The position numbers and the translations under genes are program-made. This document shows, piece by piece, positions 1-5,268 of a DNA stretch of 9,607 nucleotides. The stretch comes from an uncultured Oscillospiraceae bacterium (GTDB taxonomy: Bacteria > Bacillota > Clostridia > Oscillospirales > Acutalibacteraceae), in the NCBI GenBank assembly GCA_900554525.1, contig USHL01000038.1:1-9607 (forward strand). Reading direction: 5' to 3'. The stretch's first letter is position 1. Each line of letters begins with the position of its first letter. The notes below the pieces were generated by a model. That model did not search any database and was not told the DNA's origin. It saw only the letters and a program-made list of their open reading frames with translations.

Positions 1-110
1 GCTTTATCGAGTTTCATCTTACCATCGACAGGTAATTGGATATCCTGACCGCAGGCAGCAAGAAAACTCAAAAGCAGAACAGACAACACTATGGCAATAA
101 TTCGTTTCAT
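1..110 (-). CDS. Putative lipoprotein, N-terminal part only
   Basis: The reverse strand opens with ATG at 110 and reads 36 full codons before the window ends. The translation begins MKRIIAIVLSVLLLSFLAAC, a basic start, a hydrophobic core and a lipobox (LAAC) with the lipidated cysteine at residue 20. This is a typical Gram-positive lipoprotein signal, so the mature protein should be anchored to the outer face of the membrane. The start is supported by a GGGAGG-type ribosome binding site at about 120-126, roughly 8-10 bases upstream. The residues after the cysteine (GQDIQLPVDGKMKLDK) do not identify a family. Function is unknown because the rest of the gene lies outside the window. It could share a transcript with the LRR gene upstream, but a hairpin at 185-212 lies between them. 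Confidence 0.75.
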   Translation of the reverse strand, partial: MKRIIAIVLSVLLLSFLAACGQDIQLPVDGKMKLDK

Positions 111-184
111 TCGGCTTCCCCCTCCCACGATGTGAGTACAATGCCGAGTTCATTTAATATTTGTGAACGTTGATCTTCTGATAC

Positions 185-212
185 AAAGGTGCTGTAACGA
201 AACAGCCCCTTT
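185..212 (-). terminator. Hairpin, probable weak terminator after the LRR gene
   Basis: An inverted repeat has 11-base arms at 185-195 and 202-212, one mismatch and a 6-base loop. It lies about 40 bases beyond the stop codon of the LRR/dockerin gene. On the minus strand only three T residues follow within the arm, so termination may be partial. The structure could also work for the opposite strand, where the sequence after the stem is also T-rich. Confidence 0.45.
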
Positions 213-251
213 AATTTTCTCATTTAATATTAAACAATTGAACTGAAAATT

Positions 252-2108
252 TTATAGATCAACAATCGTCATTATTATATTAAGGTCGCTATAATTCAGT
301 TTGCCGTCACCGTTTAAATCGTATCCAAAAGAATATACGTCGGAGAAAATAGCGGTAATCATATCTGTAATATCATCGTTGTTTACTTCGCCATCATCGT
401 TTATATCTCCAAAATGTGCGTCGCATGGCAATTCAGTCAACTCGCCCAAAAGATATTTTTTTAACATCAAAAGGTCAAGGGCATCGTTATTTCCGTTTCC
501 GCTGAAATCGGTGGCTCTGTTGTATGAACCGGATGCTATAATCTTTTTGATCGATATTAAATCCCTTAAGTCTATTACGCCGTCAAGGTTAATATCTCCG
601 TTAATCCTTTCTAATGGAGGAATTACAGTTCCGGTGGACAACAGTTCACCGCAATCGGTGCAATAAGTATCGCCGGTGTAGCCCTCTGAGGTATAATTGG
701 CATTATATGCGCCGCGAATTTCAGCGTGTAAATGTCCTGTTGCTGATACAAAATCATCAATATATCTATCATCGCAAACAGAGCAAACATATGTGGTATA
801 CCCCTGATTTGTACAGGTCGGCGGCGTTATATTAGCCACATAATTATGTTCGTGAGGTTTTTCAATGACAACAAACGGTATACCGCAACTCTTTGCTACG
901 CTTTGAGCATAAGAACCTTCATATCCGTATACAGTTAAGTTATTGCAACCGGTAAATGCAGATGCGCTCATAGTAGTAACACTGTCAGGTATTGTTATGC
1001 TTGTAAGGCTGTCGCAATTATAAAACGCATAATCGCCGATGCTTGTAACTCCGTTAGTTAGTGTCACGCTTGTAAGCCCGATACACCAGCGAAACACATC
1101 ATCCCCTATGCTGGTTACGCTATCAGGTATTGTTATGCTTGTAAGGCTGTCGCAATTGAAAAATGCAGAATCGCCTATGCTTGTAACGCTGTTGGGTATT
1201 GTTATGCTTGTAAGTCCGCTGCAAGTGCTAAACGCATAATTGCCTATGCTTGTAACGCTGGTTGGTATTGTTATGCTTGTAAGGGCGTAGCAAAAGAAAA
1301 ACGCATGATCGCTTATGCTTGTAATGCTGGTTGGTATTGCTATGCTTGTAAGGTCGAAGCAATAGGAAAACGCAGCATTGCCTATGCTTGTAACACTATT
1401 CGGTATTGTTATACTTGTAAGACTTCTGCAACTGATAAATGCACAATCGCCTATACATATAACACCGTTCGGTATTGATATGCTTGTGAGTCTATCGCAA
1501 TCAGAAAAGGCGTAGTCGTAAATTATTTTTGCTGAATCACTAATCTCGCACGATGTAATATCTGTAGATTTTGAAGATATTAACGCCACATACGGATTTT
1601 CGTCATTTCCTAAATATTTCGCATTGTCATATTGATTATATTGTAATGAGCCGCAATTGAAAAACGCATGATCACCTATGCCGGTGATGCTGTCAGGTAT
1701 TGTTATGTTTGTAAGCCCGCTACACCAGCTAAACGCATAAGCGCCTATACTTGTAACGCTGTCAGGTATTATTACGCTTGTAAGTCCATTACAACTGCGA
1801 AACGCATCATCCCCTATGCTGGTGACGCTGTTGGGTATTGTTATGCTTTTAAGGCTGTCGCAATCGAAAAACGCATAACTGCCTATGCCTGTTATTGTAT
1901 AATCATCAATAGTTGACGGTATCGTTACATCACCGCCTGAGCCTTTGTAAGCTTTTATCTCGGCAGTATCGCCAGAAAGTACGATATATTCCCAATCTCC
2001 GCATGCTGCTGCATTTACTGTTACCGCCCGCATTGGCACCGCGCAGATTATCAACGCCAAAGACAAAATAATTGCAAAAGGCTTTTTGAATAATTTAATA
2101 CTTTTCAC
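252..2108 (-). CDS. Secreted BspA-type LRR protein with zinc-ribbon-like repeats and two dockerin-like modules
   Basis: The 618-residue product is exported. Residues 1-34 form a signal peptide (basic start, hydrophobic 11-22, cleavage likely near VNAA). Residues about 65-392 carry 13 BspA/LRR_5-type repeats. The AF (once VF) of each unit falls at 79, 102, 125, 148, 200, 223, 246, 269, 292, 315, 338, 361 and 384, an exact 23-residue period broken only by an island at 155-195. Residues 419-496 hold two CxxC modules (C442/C445 and C483/C486, with H419, H421, C432 and H459 nearby). Residues 501-618 contain four EF-hand-like loops starting at D505, D534, D568 and D597, each with acidic, Asn or Ser ligands at loop positions 1, 3, 5 and 12, which makes two dockerin-like pairs. 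By family knowledge the LRR part binds proteins or host/matrix ligands and dockerins bind cohesins; the real partner here is unknown. The start is GTG with an AAAGGGGAG site 7 bases upstream. A good promoter precedes it. Confidence 0.88.
   Translation of the reverse strand: MKSIKLFKKPFAIILSLALIICAVPMRAVTVNAAACGDWEYIVLSGDTAEIKAYKGSGGDVTIPSTIDDYTITGIGSYAFFDCDSLKSITIPNSVTSIGDDAFRSCNGLTSVIIPDSVTSIGAYAFSWCSGLTNITIPDSITGIGDHAFFNCGSLQYNQYDNAKYLGNDENPYVALISSKSTDITSCEISDSAKIIYDYAFSDCDRLTSISIPNGVICIGDCAFISCRSLTSITIPNSVTSIGNAAFSYCFDLTSIAIPTSITSISDHAFFFCYALTSITIPTSVTSIGNYAFSTCSGLTSITIPNSVTSIGDSAFFNCDSLTSITIPDSVTSIGDDVFRWCIGLTSVTLTNGVTSIGDYAFYNCDSLTSITIPDSVTTMSASAFTGCNNLTVYGYEGSYAQSVAKSCGIPFVVIEKPHEHNYVANITPPTCTNQGYTTYVCSVCDDRYIDDFVSATGHLHAEIRGAYNANYTSEGYTGDTYCTDCGELLSTGTVIPPLERINGDINLDGVIDLRDLISIKKIIASGSYNRATDFSGNGNNDALDLLMLKKYLLGELTELPCDAHFGDINDDGEVNNDDITDMITAIFSDVYSFGYDLNGDGKLNYSDLNIIMTIVDL
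933..1898 (-). repeat. Tandem 69-bp LRR coding repeats
   Basis: Thirteen units of 69 bp (23 codons) encode the LRR domain. Most share the protein pattern LTSITIPDSVTSIG followed by an AF dipeptide and a cysteine. Identity is also visible in the DNA, for example recurrent GTAACGCT and GGTATTGTTATGCTTGTAAG strings on the plus strand. A non-canonical island at about 1524-1646 (residues 155-195) separates 4 units from 9. The near-identity makes unit gain or loss by recombination or slippage plausible. Confidence 0.85.
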
Positions 2109-2115
2109 TATTTCG

Positions 2116-2124
2116 CTCCCCTTT
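2116..2124 (-). promoter_or_regulatory. Ribosome binding site supporting a GTG start
   Basis: AAAGGGGAG lies 7 bases upstream of the GTG codon at 2106-2108. No ATG sits at a suitable distance in this frame, and the signal peptide begins directly at this GTG. This site therefore fixes the start of the LRR/dockerin gene. Confidence 0.75.
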
Positions 2125-2150
2125 CAGAAATATTATTGTCATATATTACT

Positions 2151-2180
2151 ATTTTAGCTTATTAAAACCATTTTTGTCAA
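2151..2180 (-). promoter_or_regulatory. Sigma-A type promoter of the LRR/dockerin gene
   Basis: On the minus strand a perfect TTGACA (2175-2180) is followed after 18 bases by TAAAAT (2151-2156), one base off the TATAAT consensus. It lies 43 bases upstream of the GTG start, in AT-rich DNA. It falls inside the 3' part of the truncated sigma-factor reading frame, so the LRR gene probably has its own promoter there. Confidence 0.65.
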
Positions 2181-2300
2181 GATAAACAGATTTTTTCGCT
2201 TTTTGAATGTTATAATATAAAATAACTCCTTCATTATTTCGTCAAAGGCACTCTCATCACCATTAAGGAAACGGCGGTAGCTACTTGCACCGTTATCCAT
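2154..2300 (-). pseudogene. Truncated sigma-70 family (ECF-like) gene remnant
   Basis: A 48-codon frame starts at ATG 2298-2300 behind a perfect AGGAGG (2307-2312). It is too short to be a normal gene. The first 27 residues begin MDNGASSYRRFLNGDESAFD and run on to KELF. That closely resembles the N-terminus (start of region 2) of a family of short sigma-70-like factors common in gut Clostridia; this recognition is from memory. After about residue 27 (near 2220) the sequence becomes a low-complexity, AT-rich run (YIITFKKRKN) and stops. Family members are much longer, so nearly all of region 2 and all of region 4 is missing. The break coincides with the start of the AT-rich promoter region of the LRR gene, suggesting a deletion or insertion joint. 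The stub has an intact start and RBS and could still be translated, but a sigma function is not credible. Confidence 0.6.
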
Positions 2301-2312
2301 AGGATTCCTCCT

Positions 2313-2641
2313 GACTTTAAGGCTCACGTCTGAACCCTTTCACTTGTTATACAACTGAGCTATGTTAAATGCCTTATAGAAAGCGTAAAAGCCCATAACT
2401 TTTTACAAGTTACAGGCTTTCTCATCATCTATGTTCAATATGTTCAATTTGTGGGTAGGCTGATGATGCCTATAACCGAATCTGAAATATCTTATAAGTT
2501 TATTTCTTATTCACAAATCTCTTTTAACAATCAACGCAACGATACAAACAATAAGCTCGGTATAAGGTACTCAATCACACGAACGGGTACAAAAACGCAG
2601 AACGGAAACGAAGTAAGCATACTGTTATATCTGCACTGCCT
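2313..2641. other. Gene-less stretch between the sigma remnant and the DUF6054-like gene
   Basis: I see no credible gene here. The minus strand contains TAGCTCAGTTG (2352-2362), identical to a common tRNA D-arm sequence, but no tRNA can be folded around it. A hairpin at 2388-2420 looks like a terminator. The remainder (2440-2641) has no recognisable coding signal on either strand. A 64-codon plus-strand frame at 2451-2645 has no ribosome binding site. Confidence 0.5.
2388..2420 (-). terminator. Hairpin, possible terminator
   Basis: AAAGCC (2388-2393) pairs with GGCTTT (2415-2420), and inside it TAACTT (2396-2401) pairs with AAGTTA (2407-2412) around a 5-base loop, separated by a 2+2 internal mismatch. 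On the minus strand the stem is followed by TTTTACGC, a short T-run. It could end transcription from the DUF6054-like gene about 220 bases upstream. Confidence 0.45.
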
Positions 2642-2968
2642 TTAAAGAAGTTCTCTCAACTTATCGAGGAATGCTTCCTCGCCCCATGTGTTGATCTTGA
2701 AGAACAATGCCTGGCTTCCTCCGGCTGTAATAGCAGAAAGATTGATAGGGCCGTCACCGTTCTGAAAGAGAGTTACGCTTAGACTTACACGGTTACTGCC
2801 AGCATAACTGTACCTCTCAAAGACGCGAACGCTGCAACGGGCATTACCGTTACGAAAATCACTGGAGTCTTCAAGCGAGGCAGACATACTGCCGTTCAAA
2901 ATACCATCTTCGATTCTGCTGAGCCAGTGATTAAAATCACCGCTCAAAGTATGCTCTAATTTTGCCAT
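2642..2968 (-). CDS. DUF6054-like small protein
   Basis: The gene encodes 108 residues with no signal peptide and no membrane segment, so it is presumably cytoplasmic. I recognise the general pattern of the DUF6054 family from memory: an N-terminal MAKLEHTLSGDF, a central SMSASLEDSSDF with VRVFERYSYAGSNRVSLSVT, and a C-terminal SAITAGGSQALFFKINTWGE. The alternating pattern suggests a mostly beta fold closed by a C-terminal helix. No biochemical role is known to me. The start is well supported by GGGAGGTG at 2973-2980, 7 bases from the ATG after its core. Length matches the family and nothing looks truncated. It stands alone: 340 bases separate it from the sigma remnant, and upstream DNA is gene-less up to the attachment region. 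Confidence 0.75.
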   Translation of the reverse strand: MAKLEHTLSGDFNHWLSRIEDGILNGSMSASLEDSSDFRNGNARCSVRVFERYSYAGSNRVSLSVTLFQNGDGPINLSAITAGGSQALFFKINTWGEEAFLDKLRELL

Positions 2969-3064
2969 ATTGCACCTCCCTAAAATATTCCATTATTAAT
3001 ATAACATATAATTGTGATTTTTTCTACCTGTTTTACATTCGGCCTAAAGTTTTGCGCATTTACC

Positions 3065-3097
3065 TTTTCTTTGGTCAATGCGTAGTAATTTTTACAC
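3065..3097 (+). repeat. Direct repeat A, left copy
   Basis: This 33-base sequence starts TTTTCTTTGG and ends CGTAGTAATTTTTACAC. It matches 3540-3572 at 30 of 33 positions in the same orientation, 475 bases away. The tRNA fragment lies between the copies. A possible role is recombinase arm binding. Confidence 0.8.
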
Positions 3098-3099
3098 AC

Positions 3100-3128
3100 T
3101 TGCATTTGCGGCAGAGGTAAGGTATACT
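3100..3128 (+). promoter_or_regulatory. Possible plus-strand promoter facing the tRNA fragment
   Basis: TTGCAT (3100-3105) and TATACT (3123-3128) are separated by 17 bases. The -10 is good but the -35 matches only three consensus positions. A transcript from here would cross repeat B and the tRNA fragment and end at the hairpin at 3402-3439. This is a sequence match only. Confidence 0.25.
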
Positions 3129-3210
3129 ATTAGCATAAGCGAAGTTGTCTGGCGTTACGATCACATAATATTGGCTTGGTGATGGGTAGCATCAATGAAA
3201 ATCAATCTTG

Positions 3211-3236
3211 TTTTTACGACCACATTTCATCCCACA
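3211..3236 (+). repeat. Direct repeat B, left copy
   Basis: This 26-base sequence starts TTTTTACGACCACAT and ends ATCCCACA. It matches 3489-3514 at 23 of 26 positions. Its end (ATCCCACAG, 3229-3237) recurs inverted as CTGTGGGAT at 3665-3673. It shares a TTTTTAYR core with repeat A, suggesting a related protein-binding motif. Confidence 0.75.
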
Positions 3237-3350
3237 GACCGAATCGGAACACGTGGAAACAGTGGAGACAAAATGCTCAAAGACGATGCTTTTTCGGAAC
3301 AAAAGCCACTATATGTAGTATAGATAATTATAAGTCAACTATATTTAGCG

Positions 3351-3396
3351 GTTCGGGACGCAGAGGCCGCAGGTTCGAATCCTGTCGCCTCGACCA
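3351..3396 (+). other. tRNA-Pro(CGG) 3' fragment, putative att core
   Basis: These 46 bases form the 3' part of a tRNA gene. From the anticodon loop onward they read TTCGGGA (loop, anticodon CGG with G after it, as in tRNA-Pro), CGCAG (3' anticodon stem), AGGCC (variable loop), GCAGG-TTCGAAT-CCTGT (T-arm), CGCCTCG (3' acceptor strand), A and CCA. The matching 5' half, expected to start CGAGGCG and to contain CTGCG before the loop, is absent; upstream sequence is unrelated AT-rich DNA. The break in the anticodon loop is a known crossover position for tyrosine integrases that use tRNA genes. I therefore read it as an attachment-site core left by integration. A 3' fragment on the plus strand implies that the intact tRNA lies to the left, outside this window, unless the site has been rearranged. 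Confidence 0.7.
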
Positions 3397-3401
3397 ATTT
3401 C

Positions 3402-3439
3402 TTGACCGAAAATGAGGTTTAATCCCCACTTTCGGTCAA
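3402..3439 (+). terminator. Hairpin terminator after the tRNA fragment
   Basis: TTGACCGAAA (3402-3411) pairs perfectly with TTTCGGTCAA (3430-3439). The inner bases TGAGG and CCCCA can add further pairs with one mismatch. The plus strand continues ATTTTATG. The position, five bases after the tRNA CCA, fits the native terminator of the tRNA-Pro gene retained next to its 3' end. If so, chromosome-derived sequence, or a copy carried by an element, extends at least this far right of the core. Confidence 0.65.
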
Positions 3440-3488
3440 ATTTTATGCCGTTTTAAGGTATTTACGCTCCACTTTTTGAAATTTGCTA

Positions 3489-3514
3489 TTTTTATGACCA
3501 CATGTTATCCCACA
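3489..3514 (+). repeat. Direct repeat B, right copy
   Basis: This 26-base sequence starts TTTTTATGACCACAT and ends ATCCCACA, with 23 of 26 bases identical to 3211-3236. It lies 93 bases right of the tRNA fragment; the left copy ends 114 bases before it. Confidence 0.75.
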
Positions 3515-3539
3515 ATTTTTTATGTACTGTAAAAACCGC

Positions 3540-3572
3540 TTTTCTTTGGTTACTCCGTAGTAATTTTTACAC
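3540..3572 (+). repeat. Direct repeat A, right copy
   Basis: These 33 bases match 3065-3097 at 30 positions. The order across the tRNA fragment is A, B, core, B, A, with both pairs in direct orientation and unequal spacing (146 bases from A start to B start on the left, 51 from B start to A start on the right). A simple duplication does not explain this. Confidence 0.8.
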
Positions 3573-3789
3573 TGCAAATATATCTTTCTTTTTAAAATAA
3601 ATTATATCAACCAACTGAATATCGCATATTTGGCGGTTGTAATTCTCTGTAAAAAAATTCTTGACTGTGGGATAGAAAACGAAAGCTCAAGGTAGTAACG
3701 AAACGTTACGGCCTAAGAAAGTAGTCTAAAAAGTCAGCGCGGTATTCTTTGATTAATCCGGTACAAATTTTTCACCGCACACAAAAGCT

Positions 3790-3818
3790 TACCGCCGCGG
3801 AGGTTTTCCGCGGCGGTA
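3790..3818 (-). terminator. Intrinsic terminator of the recombinase operon
   Basis: An 11-bp perfect, GC-rich stem (3790-3800 with 3808-3818) and 7-base loop lie 7 bases past the TAA of the downstream recombinase. On the minus strand AAGCTTTTGTGTG follows, a modest T-run. It probably ends the long mobilization/recombination transcript before the att region. Confidence 0.7.
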
Positions 3819-3825
3819 GTACTGT

Positions 3826-5268
3826 TTATGCTGTCCGCTTGGATTTGAGTTTGTTCTTTGCGGCTTGTATTTCGGCTTTGGTTTGTACTATCATCTCTGC
3901 AAGCAGAGCTTCACATTCCTCTCTTGTCTTGGCGTAGACAGTTTTGGATATGCGCTTTCCGTCTGCACCTTTTGGGGAATATCTGCCTTGGTATAGGTGA
4001 TCGTTTATCTCGGATATACATCCTGTCCCGGGCTTTCGTATTTTGCCCTTTACAGGCTCAAATTTCGCCTCCGAAGCCGTGCTTGTGTCTTGGTAGGGCG
4101 TTTGCTCTAAACCGCCGTCACAGCCTTCACAATCGCCCTTGCCGTCTATCTTCATTGCGGCAAGCCGTTGCATTTCATGGGTGCTGTGCAGATAAATATC
4201 AAGCGTGGTTTGGGAGGAAACGTGACCTATCATTGCAGATAGGGTTTTCACGTCCATTCCGTTTGCAAGTGCAGTTGTTGCGAAGGTGTGGCGCAGGTCG
4301 TGAAAGCGTATCTTTTTACACCCCGACCTTTCAAGCACAAGCTGCATTTTCTTATATACAGTATGCGGATTCCTCGGCATATCTTCCTTAAGGGGTGACG
4401 GGAATATCCACCGTGATTTCACCGTCTTTTTAAGCTCCGCTAATACCTTTACCACCGATTTCGGCAGTATAATTGTGCGTATCGAACTTTTGGTTTTAGG
4501 CTCTGAGGTTATCATTTCGCCCTTGACATAATATACCTGACGGCGGATATTTAATTCGCCTGTCTCGAGATTAAGGTCGTCCCATTGAAGAGCCATTATT
4601 TCTCCGCGTCTCATTCCCGTGGTAAGGGCGAGGAGCAGTATTTCAAAGTAGCCGTCATATCTTGCCTGTATTAAGAATCTTTGCATTTCCTCTGGGGAGA
4701 GCACCTGCATTTCCCGTGATTTCTTCGGCGGTAATTTACAGCCGATAGCAGGGTTTTCCCGTATCAGGGATTCCTGTACCGCCTTGTCAAGCGCCGTTCG
4801 GCAGACGCCGTGGCAGGAACGCACCATTCTGTCGGATAGGCCTTCGCCTAAGCTGTCTGTGTATTGCAGGCGGCCTGATTTTTTAAGCCTTGCATAGAAT
4901 TGCTGTAAATCATTCTGCGTAAGCTTGCTAAGCGGAATTTTACCGATTTCGGGAATAATGTGATTGTAAATGCGGTTTTCATAGGTAGCCTGAGTGGTAG
5001 GTCTGATTGTCATTTTGCAATACTGCCGATACCAGAAGTCAAGCCACTCGCCAAAGGACATATCCGATTTTACGTTGTCCCTTTGAACAGTTCCGATTTC
5101 TTCCTTCAGCTTTTCTAACTTTTCAATGCATTTCGCTTTTTCAAGGGAGGTAACATTTTTTGTGATGGGAAGTCCTTTTTCATCGTAGCCGATAACAACT
5201 CGCGCTTCCCACCGACCGTCCGAACGTTTGCGGAGCATACCTGCTCCGTTTTTTCTTTTCTTGCTCAT
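3826..5268 (-). CDS. Tyrosine recombinase/integrase with an extra C-terminal domain
   Basis: The 480-residue protein should catalyse strand exchange at the att sites. In order it has an AP2-like arm-binding domain (about 5-60), a SAM-like core-binding domain (about 70-175) and the catalytic domain (about 187-370). Visible catalytic residues are R220 (TGMRRGE), K260 or K258 (PKTKSS), H323 and R326 (HDLRH), H349 (IGH) and the nucleophile Y359 (TLDIYLH). Ordinary relatives end soon after the tyrosine. This one continues 120 residues, and 408-465 (KIRKPGTGC, then YQGRYSPKGADGKR, then TREECEALLAEM) parallels its own N-terminal domain (KNGAGML, WEARVVIGYDEKG, EKLEKLKEEI). This suggests a second arm-binding-type module after a linker at 376-407. 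The ATG overlaps the stop of the upstream recombinase (ATGA), so translation is probably coupled; GGAAAGGA lies about 12 bases upstream. Confidence 0.92.
   Translation of the reverse strand: MSKKRKNGAGMLRKRSDGRWEARVVIGYDEKGLPITKNVTSLEKAKCIEKLEKLKEEIGTVQRDNVKSDMSFGEWLDFWYRQYCKMTIRPTTQATYENRIYNHIIPEIGKIPLSKLTQNDLQQFYARLKKSGRLQYTDSLGEGLSDRMVRSCHGVCRTALDKAVQESLIRENPAIGCKLPPKKSREMQVLSPEEMQRFLIQARYDGYFEILLLALTTGMRRGEIMALQWDDLNLETGELNIRRQVYYVKGEMITSEPKTKSSIRTIILPKSVVKVLAELKKTVKSRWIFPSPLKEDMPRNPHTVYKKMQLVLERSGCKKIRFHDLRHTFATTALANGMDVKTLSAMIGHVSSQTTLDIYLHSTHEMQRLAAMKIDGKGDCEGCDGGLEQTPYQDTSTASEAKFEPVKGKIRKPGTGCISEINDHLYQGRYSPKGADGKRISKTVYAKTREECEALLAEMIVQTKAEIQAAKNKLKSKRTA

Larger units (their letters stand above)
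2969..3350. other. Left flank of the tRNA-fragment attachment region, no gene
   Basis: This stretch has no credible gene. It contains the left copies of two direct repeats (3065-3097 and 3211-3236) that recur to the right of the tRNA fragment, and a possible plus-strand promoter (3100-3128). A plus-strand frame at 3176-3415 runs into the tRNA fragment and lacks coding character. The layout fits an integrase arm region. Confidence 0.5.
3440..3825. other. Right flank of the att region, no gene
   Basis: I find no gene between the hairpin after the tRNA fragment and the recombinase stop codon. The stretch contains the right copies of direct repeats B (3489-3514) and A (3540-3572), an inverted CTGTGGGAT (3665-3673), a perfect 6-base inverted repeat GTAACG-AAA-CGTTAC (3695-3709) and the recombinase terminator (3790-3818). 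Several TTTTTACA strings in both orientations add to the impression of clustered protein-binding sites. Confidence 0.5.

Noticed and set aside
1039..1239. Plus-strand repetitive frames opposite the LRR gene, also 1668-1916
   Set aside because: They are antisense translations of the 69-bp LRR repeats; the minus frame has a signal peptide and complete domain order.
945..1900. Regular repeats considered as a CRISPR array
   Set aside because: The period is 69 bp with no unique spacers, and the repeats are in-frame coding sequence for an LRR domain.
2451..2645. Plus-strand frame of 64 codons
   Set aside because: No ribosome binding site, no recognisable family, polar low-information sequence, and it runs into the end of the opposite DUF6054-like gene.
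3347..3396. Intact tRNA gene
   Set aside because: Only the 3' part from the anticodon loop onward is present; acceptor 5' strand, D-arm and 5' anticodon stem are missing upstream.
3176..3415. Plus-strand frame of 79 codons
   Set aside because: Its end is simply the tRNA fragment read as protein (RRFESCRLDQF is typical of this artefact), it has no convincing ribosome binding site, and it crosses the att core.
3695..3709. Perfect inverted repeat GTAACG-AAA-CGTTAC considered as a terminator or operator
   Set aside because: No T-run on either side and no gene start nearby; it may be a binding site in the att flank, but nothing supports a specific role.
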